From: Erythrobacteraceae bacterium CCH12-C2
Lineage (GTDB): Bacteria > Pseudomonadota > Alphaproteobacteria > Sphingomonadales > Sphingomonadaceae
Length of the DNA: 64,000 nt
NCBI GenBank assembly: GCA_001556995.1
Contig: LSKF01000106.1
Coordinates: forward strand, 1 to 64,000
Direction of reading: 5' to 3'
This document shows, piece by piece, positions 43,230 through 52,184 of this stretch. The notes under the pieces are model-generated. The model ran no database searches. It was given only the letters and a program-made list of their open reading frames with translations, and had not been told where the DNA came from. The position numbers and the translations under genes are program-made. Positions within the stretch are counted from its first letter, which is position 1. Every line of letters starts with the position of its first letter.

Positions 43230-45749
43230 ATGACTGATCCTGAAGTCCTTTCTGCCCCGACCTCCCATTGGGCCTATTTCCGTTATCGCGTGAAGCGCGA
43301 TATCGGCGGTGCCTCGGCATGGTTCGTTGAAAGGTGGCGGCAGAGCTTCCTGTTCAAGCTGGCGGCGGGCTCGGTGGGCGCGGTCTTGCTGATCTGGATC
43401 GCGGTCTTCGTGTGGCTGGCGCGCGATCTTCCCGAGGCTGAGGCTCTGCTGGTGTACGAAACCCCGCTCCCCACCGTGGTGCGCGGGGTTGATGGTGAAA
43501 TCGTCCATTCCTATGCCCGCGAACGCCGGGTGCAGCTGCAATTTGCCGATTTTCCCGAACAGCTGATCAACGCCTATCTGGCGGCCGAGGACAAGACCTT
43601 CTTCAGCCACGGCGGGATTGATTTCTTCGGTACCGCAGGGGCGGTCATTGACTACCTCAACCCGGCGCGCACGCGTCGGGCCGTGGGCGGGTCGACCATC
43701 ACCCAGCAAGTGGCGAAGAACCTGCTCCTGGGCGATGAATATTCGGTCACCCGCAAATTGAAGGAAATGATCCTCGCCGGGCGGATCGAACAGGTGCTGA
43801 CCAAGGAGGAAATCCTTGAGCTGTACCTCAATGAAATTCCGCTCGGGCGGCGCAGTTTCGGGGTGCAGGCGGCGGCGCGCGCTTATTTCGACAAGGATGT
43901 CGACGATCTGGAACTGCACGAGATGGCGTTCCTCGCGATCCTGCCCAAGGCTCCGGAACGCTATGGCCGTAAGGGTCAGGAAGCCGCCGCGCTCGAGCGG
44001 CGCAATTTCGTGCTCGATCAGATGGAGGCCAACGGCTTCATCACCGGTTCGGAGCGGCGCGCGGCCGCAGCCATGCCGCTCGGCCTCGTGCGCCAGCGCG
44101 CCGAACGCAGCATAGATGCTGGCTATTTCCTGGAGGAAGTACGCCGCCAGCTGATCGAACAGTTTGGTGAGACAGCCGAGGATGGCGCCAACAGCGTCTA
44201 TTCAGGCGGATTGTGGGTGCGCACATCACTTGATCCCGCGATGCAGTTTGCCGCCCGCGATGCCTTGCGCGAAGGCTTACTGCGCTATCACGCGGGACGC
44301 GGATGGAGCGGCCCGATTGCGACGCTGGATGTCAGCGGTGGCAACTGGGCCAGCCAGCTGCAAAGCTCACCGCTTGGCATCGGTTACAAGGATTGGCGGC
44401 TTGGCGTCGTTACCAGCCGCAGCGGCGCAGCGGCGCGGATCGGATTTTCGGACGGCACCGAAGCCCCGCTTTCGGGCTTGCCGGATCGGCTTAAGGCAGG
44501 TGACGTGATCGTTGCCAGCCCGGTGGGCAATGGCTGGCAGGTGCGCACTGTCCCCGAAGCGCAGGGCGCGCTGGTGGTGCAGAACGCGCAGACAGGCCGC
44601 GTGCTGGCGATGCAGGGCGGGTTCGACCATCGCCTGTCCGATTTTAACCGAGCCACGCAGGCGCAGCGCCAGCCGGGTTCGACCATCAAGCCGTTCGTTT
44701 ATGCGGCCGGGCTCGACAGCGGCATGACACCCTCGACCCAGGTCGATAACAGCCGCTTCTGTTACTATCAGGGGGCCAACCTCGGCGAAAAATGCATCCG
44801 CGGCACAGGTCGCGGCGGGCAGCATCCGATGCGTTACGGGCTTGAACAGTCACAAAATATCATGACCGTCCAGATCGGCATGACGGCGGGCATGGGCAAT
44901 GTGGTCAAGGAGATCGAAAAGGTCGGGATCGGCAAATTTCCGGCCTATCCTTCAACCGCACTGGGTGCAGGCGAGACGACTATGGTCAAGATGGTGGCGG
45001 CCTATGCGGCGCTGGCCAATCATGGCCGCCTCAATCAGCCGACGGTGATCGACTATGTGCAGGACCGGCGCGGCAAGGTGCTGTGGCGCGCGGACAAGCG
45101 CGATTGCCGGGGCTGCAACATGCCCAAATGGGATGGCGCGCCGATGCCGCGCCTGGGGCTGCTGGGCCAGCAGGCGATGGATGCGCGCACGGCGTTTCAG
45201 GTTATGCACATGCTGCGAGGGGCGGTCAGCCGCGGGACGGCCACGGTGCTCAACCCGCTTGGCCTGCCGCTGTTCGGCAAGACCGGCACCACCACCGGCC
45301 CCAAGGACGTGTGGTTCATCGGCGGCACCCAGCAACTTGTGGCCGGGGCCTATGTCGGCTTTGATCAGCCGCGCAACATGGGCGGCTATGCATATGGCGG
45401 CACAATTGCTGCGCCGATTATCAAGAGCCTGATTGAAAAGTCGCGCAGCAAATGGTCAGATTTGCCGCCCGTCGCGCCTACAGGTGTGCGGATGGTGCGG
45501 GTCGATCGCCGCTCGGGCAAGCAAGTTTTCGATGGCTGGCCTACCGATGATCCCAGGTCGGCGATTATCTGGGAAGCCTTCAAGCCGGATACCGAACCTG
45601 AGCGTTACACGCGTCAGGATGAAATTGCCTCGCGCCGCAACGAGATCCTCGCTTTGATCCGAGCCGGTCGGCAGAACGCTGATAGCGCCGTGGTGGACAG
45701 CCCGTCGCCGCCGGGGAGTTTCGTCAATGAACAGGGCGGGATTTACTGA
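43230..45749 (+). CDS. Penicillin-binding protein 1A (bifunctional)
   Basis: An 839-residue class A PBP with a single N-terminal membrane helix (GAVLLIWIAVFVWLA, about residues 48-64). The transglycosylase domain has catalytic E120 in AAEDKTFFSHGG, then GGSTITQQVAKN and KEEILELYLNEIPLG. The transpeptidase domain has the active serine S484 in PGSTIKPFVYA, SQN in EQSQNIMTVQ and KTG in FGKTGTTTGPKDVWFIGG. It polymerises and crosslinks peptidoglycan in the periplasm. The OB-like PBP1A insert is between the domains. Confidence 0.95.
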   Translation: MTDPEVLSAPTSHWAYFRYRVKRDIGGASAWFVERWRQSFLFKLAAGSVGAVLLIWIAVFVWLARDLPEAEALLVYETPLPTVVRGVDGEIVHSYARERRVQLQFADFPEQLINAYLAAEDKTFFSHGGIDFFGTAGAVIDYLNPARTRRAVGGSTITQQVAKNLLLGDEYSVTRKLKEMILAGRIEQVLTKEEILELYLNEIPLGRRSFGVQAAARAYFDKDVDDLELHEMAFLAILPKAPERYGRKGQEAAALERRNFVLDQMEANGFITGSERRAAAAMPLGLVRQRAERSIDAGYFLEEVRRQLIEQFGETAEDGANSVYSGGLWVRTSLDPAMQFAARDALREGLLRYHAGRGWSGPIATLDVSGGNWASQLQSSPLGIGYKDWRLGVVTSRSGAAARIGFSDGTEAPLSGLPDRLKAGDVIVASPVGNGWQVRTVPEAQGALVVQNAQTGRVLAMQGGFDHRLSDFNRATQAQRQPGSTIKPFVYAAGLDSGMTPSTQVDNSRFCYYQGANLGEKCIRGTGRGGQHPMRYGLEQSQNIMTVQIGMTAGMGNVVKEIEKVGIGKFPAYPSTALGAGETTMVKMVAAYAALANHGRLNQPTVIDYVQDRRGKVLWRADKRDCRGCNMPKWDGAPMPRLGLLGQQAMDARTAFQVMHMLRGAVSRGTATVLNPLGLPLFGKTGTTTGPKDVWFIGGTQQLVAGAYVGFDQPRNMGGYAYGGTIAAPIIKSLIEKSRSKWSDLPPVAPTGVRMVRVDRRSGKQVFDGWPTDDPRSAIIWEAFKPDTEPERYTRQDEIASRRNEILALIRAGRQNADSAVVDSPSPPGSFVNEQGGIY

Positions 45750-45814
45750 TGGGGAGCGGGGCTGAATCGCGTCTCGCAAAGGAACCTATGCGGCCCCTGT
45801 CGGTTCACGTTTGC

Positions 45815-46351
45815 ATGAACCGCAAATTCGCCATCATCACCGCCGTCGCCTTTGCCGCGATCGGCTCCTTGTCTACCACCGCTTCGGCTGAATTGTCCAA
45901 GGGCGAAAAGGCCCCGGTCTTTTCGACCAAGGCTGCGGTGGCCGGCAAGGAGTTCGGCTTTGCGCTGAACACCGCGCTCGCCAAGGGGCCGGTGGTTCTC
46001 TATTTCTACCCCAAGGCCTTCACGCAGGGCTGCACGCTCGAAGCCAATGCCTTTGCCGAGGCCATGCCGCAGTTCAAGGCGGCAGGTGCAAGCGTGATCG
46101 GCATGTCGAACGACGATATCGACACGCTCAAGCGCTTCAGCCGCGAAGAGTGCCGCGATGCCTTCCCGGTTGGGGTTGCCTCTACCCAGATCATCTCCGC
46201 CTATGACGTGGCGATGGGCGCTTCCGGGCTTGCCAGCCGCACATCCTATGTGATCGGCCGTGATCGGCGGATCGTGATGGTACATTCCAATTCCGATTAT
46301 CGTGGTCATGTCGAAAAGACGCTGGCGGCGGTGCGCGCGCTCAAGAAGTAA
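45815..46351 (+). CDS. Periplasmic peroxiredoxin (Bcp/PrxQ type)
   Basis: About 178 residues from ATG 45815, chosen because it gives a signal peptide (MNRKFAIITAVAFAAIGSLS then TTASA). The peroxidatic cysteine is C73 in PKAFTQGCTLEANAF; a second cysteine at C113 (REECRD) could be the resolving one, but it is not at the usual five-residue spacing of PrxQ. Export to the periplasm is unusual for this family and suggests a role in envelope peroxide defence. Its redox partner is not in the window. Confidence 0.87.
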   Translation: MNRKFAIITAVAFAAIGSLSTTASAELSKGEKAPVFSTKAAVAGKEFGFALNTALAKGPVVLYFYPKAFTQGCTLEANAFAEAMPQFKAAGASVIGMSNDDIDTLKRFSREECRDAFPVGVASTQIISAYDVAMGASGLASRTSYVIGRDRRIVMVHSNSDYRGHVEKTLAAVRALKK

Positions 46352-46458
46352 GCCGGATCAGCGGACCCCCATTCGCGGCGGCGGCGCGGTGCTTTACAAT
46401 CGCGCCGCCAACGCTAAGCGCAAGCCGATTATCTGCCTAGTTTCTTGAAGGATCGACC

Positions 46459-47586
46459 ATGCGGGCCGAGGCCCAAGCCTATATCAACCGGATCGATGCA
46501 GCGCTGTCGCTCGTGCGCCTCGCGCTCGATTGGGAGCGCGCGTTGCGGCGGCTCGATGAATTGAATGCCCGGGTTCAGGACCCCAAGCTGTGGGACAACC
46601 CCAAGCAGGCGCAGGCGATCAGCCGCGAGCAGAAGTCCCTGGAAACCGCGGTCAACACTGTCAACGAAATCGCCGCTGAAATGGCCGATGCCGTCGAGTT
46701 CATCGAGCTCGGCGAGGCCGAGGGCGAGGAGAGCATCGTCGCCGACGGTCTGGCCACACTCGCGCGGCTTGCCGACCGGGCCGATGCCGACAAGGTGCAG
46801 GCGCTTCTTTCGGGCGAGGCCGATGGCAATGACACCTACCTAGAAATCCACGCCGGCGCGGGCGGGACCGAGAGCCAGGACTGGGCCGAAATGCTCTTCC
46901 GCATGTATGGCCGCTGGGCCGAGCGGCGCGGGTTCAAGGTCGAGACGGTCGAGTATCAGGCAGGTGAACAGGCCGGGATCAAGTCGGCGACGCTGCTCAT
47001 CAAGGGCGAGGGCGCCTATGGCTATGCCAAGACCGAGAGCGGGGTCCACCGCCTCGTCCGCATCAGCCCCTATGACAGCTCAGCCCGCCGCCACACTAGC
47101 TTTTCCAGCGTGTGGGTCTATCCCGTGATCGACGACTCCTTCGAAATCGAGATCAACCCCGCCGACCTCAAGATCGATACCTACCGCGCGTCGGGCGCGG
47201 GCGGTCAGCACGTCAACACCACCGACTCCGCGGTGCGTATCACCCACCAGCCTTCGGGCATCGTGGTGGCGAGCCAGCAGGACCGCAGCCAGCACAAGAA
47301 CCGCGAAATCGCGATGAACATGCTGAAAGCGCGGCTTTACGAAGCGGAAATGCGCGCGCGCGAAGCGGTGGCGAGCGGGGAGTATCAGGAAAAGAGCGAA
47401 ATTGGCTGGGGCCACCAGATCCGCTCCTACGTCTTGCAGCCCTACCAGATGGTCAAGGACCTGCGCACCGGCGTGGTCTCGACCGCGCCAGACAGTGTGC
47501 TGGATGGCGCGATCGATCCGTTCATTTCGGCCGCGTTGGCGCAGCGGGTAACGGGCGAGAAGGTTGAGATCGAGGACGTCGAGTAG
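46459..47586 (+). CDS. prfB: Peptide chain release factor 2
   Basis: A 375-residue RF2 with AAGGA upstream of ATG 46459. The peptidyl-tRNA hydrolysis motif GGQ is at residues 248-250 in SGAGGQHVNTTDSAV. The stop-codon recognition tripeptide, SPF in E. coli, reads SPY at 203-205 (LVRISPYDSSARRHTSF). No programmed frameshift is needed: the frame is open from the start, unlike in E. coli. It ends translation at UGA and UAA. Confidence 0.96.
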   Translation: MRAEAQAYINRIDAALSLVRLALDWERALRRLDELNARVQDPKLWDNPKQAQAISREQKSLETAVNTVNEIAAEMADAVEFIELGEAEGEESIVADGLATLARLADRADADKVQALLSGEADGNDTYLEIHAGAGGTESQDWAEMLFRMYGRWAERRGFKVETVEYQAGEQAGIKSATLLIKGEGAYGYAKTESGVHRLVRISPYDSSARRHTSFSSVWVYPVIDDSFEIEINPADLKIDTYRASGAGGQHVNTTDSAVRITHQPSGIVVASQQDRSQHKNREIAMNMLKARLYEAEMRAREAVASGEYQEKSEIGWGHQIRSYVLQPYQMVKDLRTGVVSTAPDSVLDGAIDPFISAALAQRVTGEKVEIEDVE

Positions 47587-47591
47587 CCACG

Positions 47592-48317
47592 ATGCGGCGA
47601 ATTGCATTTCTCCCGATGAGCATGGCTGCGGCTTTGATGCTGGGTGGATGTGACCAGCTGGCCCCGCTGACACCGGAACAGCCAGCTGACGCGATGACCT
47701 TCCCCAAGCCCGACCGGCCGGTTGCCGCGGTGGTTTCCACCCAATTCTCCAACGAAGACGACCGCGATGAGCGGGGCGAGGCCAAGGTCGTCATGGATCT
47801 TGCCGACATTCGACCGGGCATGACCGTGGCGGATCTGGGCGCTGGTGAAGGCTATTACACGGTCCGCCTTGCGGATCGGGTCGGCGGCGACGGTCGGGTG
47901 CTGGCGCAAGACATCAGCCGTGAAGCGCTCGAGCGGCTCGGCCGCCGTGTCGAGAAAGAACGGCTTGAAAACATCTCGATCAAGCTCGGCGAGGAGGATG
48001 ATCCGCAGCTGCCAACCGACAGCTTCGATCGCATCTTTATGGTCCACATGTACCACGAAGTGACCGATCCTTACGCCTTCCTGTGGCGGCTTTGGCCCGC
48101 TCTCAACGCCGATGGCCAAATCATCGTGGTCGAAACCGATCGTCCGATTGGAGAGCATGGCCTCCCCCACACGCTGCTATTCTGCGAATTTGAGGCGGTC
48201 GGTTACGTTCTGGTCGAGTTTATTGAGCGCCCGGACATTCAGGGCTATTTCGCACGTTTTCAACGCGGAACCGCGCGGACAGCACCGGAGGCGATCCGCA
48301 CCTGCAGTTCTGGATGA
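47592..48317 (+). CDS. Class I SAM methyltransferase with lipoprotein signal
   Basis: A 241-residue protein beginning five bases after the prfB stop. The N-terminus ends in the lipobox AALMLGGC, so the protein is predicted to be exported and lipid-anchored. The rest is a SAM-binding fold: MTVADLGAGEGYYTVRLADRV, VLAQDISREAL, FDRIFMVHMYHEVTDP and IIVVETDRP. A periplasmic methyltransferase is odd because SAM is cytosolic. Either it binds something else or the signal is not used. It is probably co-transcribed with prfB. Confidence 0.8.
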   Translation: MRRIAFLPMSMAAALMLGGCDQLAPLTPEQPADAMTFPKPDRPVAAVVSTQFSNEDDRDERGEAKVVMDLADIRPGMTVADLGAGEGYYTVRLADRVGGDGRVLAQDISREALERLGRRVEKERLENISIKLGEEDDPQLPTDSFDRIFMVHMYHEVTDPYAFLWRLWPALNADGQIIVVETDRPIGEHGLPHTLLFCEFEAVGYVLVEFIERPDIQGYFARFQRGTARTAPEAIRTCSSG

Positions 48318-48396
48318 CAAAAACCCGTCTCTTTCGTTGCGGGGCGCGTATCTGCCTATTAAGGCATCATCCAAAACAAGCGCCATGGGACGGCGC

Positions 48397-48405
48397 GGAG
48401 GGGAG
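48397..48405 (+). promoter_or_regulatory. Strong Shine-Dalgarno that decides the start of the next gene
   Basis: GGAGGGGAG lies six bases before TTG 48412. An in-frame ATG at 48385 is upstream of this sequence and has no ribosome site of its own, so the TTG is preferred as start. Confidence 0.65.
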
Positions 48406-48411
48406 TTTTCA

Positions 48412-49815
48412 TTGTTCAAGGGATTGAGCCCGATCGTCTACGGCGGGCGCGAAGTTTGGCCTCTGGTCGAGGGCGGCAAGGGTGTTTCGGCCACCAATCA
48501 TGCAAGCTCGGGCGCTTGGGCGGCGGCCGGAGGGATCGGCACGGTTAGCGCGGTCAACGCCGATAGCTATGATGCGGATGGCAACCCCATCCCGCAGGTC
48601 TATCACGGCCGCACCCGCGAGGAGCGCCATCAGGAGCTGATCCGCTACGCGATCGACGGCGCGACCACGCAGGTTAAACAGGCCTATGAGGTCGCTGGCG
48701 GCAAAGGCGCGATCAACATTAACGTGCTGTGGGAAATGGGCGGGGCGCAGGCCGTGCTCGAAGGCGTATTGGAGAATACGCGCGGCATGGTGACCGGCGT
48801 CACCTGCGGCGCGGGGATGCCTTACAAGCTGGCGGAAATCGCCGCGCGTTTTAACGTTTGCTATCTGCCGATCGTCAGCTCGGGCCGGGCATTCCGCGCA
48901 TTGTGGAAGCGTTCCTACCACAAGGTGCCCGATCTGATGGCGGCGGTGGTCTATGAAGACCCGTGGCTCGCTGGTGGGCATAATGGCCTGTCGAACGCCG
49001 AAGACCCGACCAAGCCCGAGGACCCCTATCCGCGCGTCAAGGTGCTGCGCGACATGATGCGCGCCGAAGGCGTGCCCGATAGCGTGCCGATCGTGATGGC
49101 GGGCGGGGTGTGGTACCTGCGCGAATGGAACGACTGGATCGACAATCCCGAGCTTGGCAGCATCGCTTTCCAGTTCGGCACACGTCCGCTGCTCACCCGC
49201 GAAAGCCCGATCCCGCAGATCTGGAAGGACATGCTCCGCACCGTCGAGCCCGGCGACGTGCTGTTGCACAAGTTCTCGCCCACCGGTTTCTATTCGAGCG
49301 CGGTCAAGACCCCTTTCCTCTACGAGCTGATGCACCGCTCGGAGCGCCAGGTGCCCTATTTCAAGCGAGGCGCTGAGGAAGGCACCGTGCAGCTGGGCGA
49401 TGAGGGCAAGGCGCGCAGTTTCTGGGTCCGCCCTGAAGACAAGACCAAGGCCGAAATGTGGATGCGCGCCGGGCATACCGAGGCATTGAAGACGCCCGAT
49501 GATACGATCATCTTTGTCACCCCCGAAGCGCGCGAGACGATCCGCAAGGACCAGCAGGATTGCATGGGGTGCCTGTCGCACTGCGGCTTTTCCAGCTGGA
49601 AGGACCACGATGACTTCACCACCGGCAGGCTCGCCGATCCGCGCAGCTTCTGCATCCAGAAGACCTTGCAGGACATCGCCCATGGCGATGACCCGGATAA
49701 GAACCTCGCCTTTGCGGGCCATGCCGCCTACCGCTTCAAGACCGACCCCTTCTTCTCGAACGGCTACACGCCGAGCGTCGGCGAGTTGGTCGAGCGGATT
49801 TTGACGGGGGATTGA
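48412..49815 (+). CDS. Nitronate monooxygenase / NAD(P)H-dependent flavin oxidoreductase-like protein
   Basis: About 467 residues from TTG 48412. It is a TIM-barrel FMN protein of the 2-nitropropane dioxygenase superfamily: NHASSGAWAAAGGIGTVSA, ININVLWEMGGAQ, GMVTGVTCGAGMP, PIVMAGGVW and IAFQFGTRPLLT. Beyond the barrel it carries cysteines C384, C387, C391 (CMGCLSHC) and C414, spaced like a metal or iron-sulfur site. The reaction is unproven; family members oxidise nitronates or reduce enoyl substrates. ATG 48385 would add nine residues. Confidence 0.82.
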   Translation: MFKGLSPIVYGGREVWPLVEGGKGVSATNHASSGAWAAAGGIGTVSAVNADSYDADGNPIPQVYHGRTREERHQELIRYAIDGATTQVKQAYEVAGGKGAININVLWEMGGAQAVLEGVLENTRGMVTGVTCGAGMPYKLAEIAARFNVCYLPIVSSGRAFRALWKRSYHKVPDLMAAVVYEDPWLAGGHNGLSNAEDPTKPEDPYPRVKVLRDMMRAEGVPDSVPIVMAGGVWYLREWNDWIDNPELGSIAFQFGTRPLLTRESPIPQIWKDMLRTVEPGDVLLHKFSPTGFYSSAVKTPFLYELMHRSERQVPYFKRGAEEGTVQLGDEGKARSFWVRPEDKTKAEMWMRAGHTEALKTPDDTIIFVTPEARETIRKDQQDCMGCLSHCGFSSWKDHDDFTTGRLADPRSFCIQKTLQDIAHGDDPDKNLAFAGHAAYRFKTDPFFSNGYTPSVGELVERILTGD

Positions 49816-49818
49816 AGA

Positions 49819-50355
49819 ATGAAAGGGGACTGGCTGGCGATTTGCATTCTCATTCTGATTGCCAGCCTCATGTTCCAGGCGATTGGTTTGCCTGTTTTGC
49901 CTTGGGTGATTGGCGCAGTTGGGACTTGGATCGCTGAGATCCCGCAACCCACAGAGCATTTTGCAAGCATAATTAGCTCGATTGCATGGCCAACTGTGAT
50001 TCTGGCTATCGCTTGGATCGTCCGCGCACCTCTAAAGATGGCAGCCGGTGCGCTGGCGCGTCGTTTCGAAGATGATGATATCGATCTTGCGGGATATTTG
50101 AAACTTTCTAAGGGAACGCAGCTTTCGACTTTGGACAGAGCGGCTGCAACGGTTGATGCTGACTCGGCTGAGGCGAAGGATGCTGAAGTTGTCGAAGCGC
50201 TTTTGGAATATGCGGGTGAGTCCGAAGTTCATGCGGAGAGAGTTTTGAACTGGATTTCTAGCAACCTAAGTTCTACATTTGATCCCGAGGTATTTCTCAG
50301 CACCAAAGGGCTAGCACCTATGCGAGCCCAAGCGTTGCGCGAACTGAAAGGCTAA
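49819..50355 (+). CDS. Hypothetical membrane protein, 178 residues, lower GC
   Basis: Starts three bases after the previous stop. Two hydrophobic segments (ICILILIASLMFQAIGLPVL and IISSIAWPTVILAIAWIV) are followed by a cytoplasmic acidic helical domain (RRFEDDDIDLAGYLKLSKG and after). GC content falls to about 50% from here to 50.5 kb, and third-codon positions are far less GC-rich than in neighbours. No family is recognised. With the next gene it forms a two-gene AT-richer island, probably acquired. Confidence 0.62.
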   Translation: MKGDWLAICILILIASLMFQAIGLPVLPWVIGAVGTWIAEIPQPTEHFASIISSIAWPTVILAIAWIVRAPLKMAAGALARRFEDDDIDLAGYLKLSKGTQLSTLDRAAATVDADSAEAKDAEVVEALLEYAGESEVHAERVLNWISSNLSSTFDPEVFLSTKGLAPMRAQALRELKG

Positions 50356-50357
50356 CC

Positions 50358-50549
50358 ATGGCTGAAAAGCGAATTTACACAGCTGTTTCAGGCAAGGCGG
50401 TGCAAGGCCTGCAACGTTTGGTGTCAGGTCGTGACATCTATGTGTCCCCCGCGCCCAACGGTTACACCGTGGTTACACGTGATTCGAAGAGCGGGCGCTT
50501 CGAGACTAAAAGCCAACCCAGAGAAGTCGCTGGATCGAAAACTAACTAG
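50358..50549 (+). CDS. Hypothetical small protein, 63 residues, lower GC
   Basis: ATG 50358 is two bases after the preceding stop, with AAAGG upstream, so it is coupled to the membrane protein gene. The sequence (MAEKRIYTAVSGKAVQGLQR, then LVSGRDIYVSPAPNGYTVVT) is basic and beta-rich. No family is recognised. The stop overlaps the converging dehydrogenase gene stop. Confidence 0.55.
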   Translation: MAEKRIYTAVSGKAVQGLQRLVSGRDIYVSPAPNGYTVVTRDSKSGRFETKSQPREVAGSKTN

Positions 50550-51562
50550 CGCACCAGCGCGGTCAGCACCTGATCGGGCGGGCGGTGGCCGTCGGCCCAC
50601 ATGCGGATATTGGCGATCACCTTGTGGCCCGAATCCTCGCGGCCCTCAGCCGTCGCGCTGCCGATGTGGGGGAGGGTCATGACGTTGGGATGCGCGATCA
50701 GGCGCGGGTCGACGTGGGGCTCGTTGGGGTACACATCGAGGCCGGCGCCGGCGAGGTGGCCCGATTCCAGCGCCGCGATCAGCGCCTCCTGATCGATCAA
50801 TTCGCCGCGCGCGGTGTTGATGATGCTGCTGCTCGGCTTCATCAGCGCGATCCGGCGCGCGTCGATCAAGTGGCGCGTCTCCTCGGTCAGCGGGCAGTGC
50901 AGGGTGAGGATGTCAGCTTCGGCCATCAGCGCATCGACATCGCCCACATAGCGCGCGCCGAGCATCCGCTCGAGCGCCTCGGGGAGAGCCTTGCGGTTGT
51001 AGTAAGCGATCTCCAGCCCAAAGGCGCGAGCCCGGTGGGCGACGGCCTGTCCGATCCGGCCCATGCCGATGATGCCGAGCACCTTGCCCGCCAGCTTGCG
51101 CCCGAGCAGGCCTGAGGGCGCCCAGCCGGTCCACTTGCCGCTGCGCACCAACCCGGTGCCCTCGCGGATACGGCGCGGTACGCCGATAATCCCCGCCATG
51201 GCGATATCGGCTGTGTCATCGGTGAACACGCCGGGCGTATTGGTGACGATGATTTTCCGCGCGGCCGCGGCGGCGAGATTAATGTGCTCGGTGCCCGCGC
51301 CAAAATTGGCGATCAGGCCGAGGCGCTCACCCGCTTGGCCAATCAAATCGGCGTCGATCCGGTCGGTCACCGTCGGAACCAGCACGTCGCAATCCTGCAT
51401 CGCCGCCGCCAGCTGTGCGCGGGTCAGCGGCACATCCGCCTCGTTGAGCACGACATCGAACAATTCGCTCATCCGTGCTTCCACCTCCGGCATCAGGTTA
51501 CGGGTGACGATCACGCGCGGACGGTCGGTGAGTGGGCGGGGCGGGCGTTGAGTCATGGCCAT
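50546..51562 (-). CDS. D-isomer-specific 2-hydroxyacid dehydrogenase (glyoxylate/hydroxypyruvate reductase type)
   Basis: 338 residues from ATG 51562 (or 51556). The NAD-binding motif is VLGIIGMGRIGQAVAHRARAF; the catalytic residues are Arg in NTARGELIDQEAL, Glu in DVYPNEPHVDPRL and His in MTLPHIGSATAEGR. It reduces 2-keto acids such as glyoxylate with NAD(P)H; the actual substrate is open. The gene converges on the low-GC pair, and is divergent to the SH3 protein gene across about 90 bases. Confidence 0.92.
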   Translation of the reverse strand: MAMTQRPPRPLTDRPRVIVTRNLMPEVEARMSELFDVVLNEADVPLTRAQLAAAMQDCDVLVPTVTDRIDADLIGQAGERLGLIANFGAGTEHINLAAAAARKIIVTNTPGVFTDDTADIAMAGIIGVPRRIREGTGLVRSGKWTGWAPSGLLGRKLAGKVLGIIGMGRIGQAVAHRARAFGLEIAYYNRKALPEALERMLGARYVGDVDALMAEADILTLHCPLTEETRHLIDARRIALMKPSSSIINTARGELIDQEALIAALESGHLAGAGLDVYPNEPHVDPRLIAHPNVMTLPHIGSATAEGREDSGHKVIANIRMWADGHRPPDQVLTALVR

Positions 51563-51654
51563 GGGGCTAATGCCACAAGCCCGGCGCGGTCAAGGCGCGA
51601 TCCGGTGCACGGCCCTTGAAAGCTTGGGCGGAGAGCGGCTATCGCGGCAAAGTG

Positions 51655-52152
51655 ATGATGGGACCCCGACTTTTCGCCGCTTTCGGCCTGTGCCTGCTGT
51701 TAGCCTTCACCATCGTATGCGAACCGGCTAGCGCGCAGGACCGCGAACTGCCTTACTGGGCAAGCCTGCGTTATGACGAAGTGCGCATGCGGGTAGGCCC
51801 CAGCGGGGAATATCCGATTGCCTGGGTCTACAAGCGCAAGGGCTTGCCGGTGAAGGTTGTCCGGGTGCGCGAGGGCTGGCGACTGGTCGAAGACCCGGAA
51901 GGCACGCAAGGCTGGATCGCCTCCAGCCAGCTCGACCCGGAACGCGGTGTATTGGTGATCGGGTCGGGCCTCGCCGAAATCCGCGCTGAAGCAGCGCCGA
52001 CAGCCACGATCAGTTGGCGCGCCGAACCCGGCGTGGTCGCGCGCCTGATGCGCTGCCGCGATAGTTGGTGCGAGGTCAATGTCGCCGAACGCAAAGGCTG
52101 GATCGCGCGCGCGCGCCTATGGGGCGCGGAGGACTTGCCGGGCGACGAGTAA
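51655..52152 (+). CDS. Exported SH3-like domain protein
   Basis: About 165 residues from ATG 51655, giving the signal peptide MMGPRLFAAFGLCLLLAFTI through ASAQ. Two bacterial SH3-like repeats follow: YWASLRYDEVRMRVGPSGEY with GWRLVEDPEGTQGWIASSQL, and ISWRAEPGVVARLMRCRDSW with CEVNVAERKGWIARARLWG. Such domains bind cell-wall peptides; the role is probably envelope-related. An upstream TTG at 51616 would extend the frame but without a signal peptide at the N-terminus. Confidence 0.85.
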   Translation: MMGPRLFAAFGLCLLLAFTIVCEPASAQDRELPYWASLRYDEVRMRVGPSGEYPIAWVYKRKGLPVKVVRVREGWRLVEDPEGTQGWIASSQLDPERGVLVIGSGLAEIRAEAAPTATISWRAEPGVVARLMRCRDSWCEVNVAERKGWIARARLWGAEDLPGDE

Positions 52153-52184
52153 CGCCGCCCGGCTTCGTCCATTTCAATACCGAA

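Noticed and set aside
42162..43919. A long minus-strand open frame opposite the amidase and PBP1A
   Set aside because: It is a GC-rich shadow that crosses two well-supported plus-strand genes and shows no motif.
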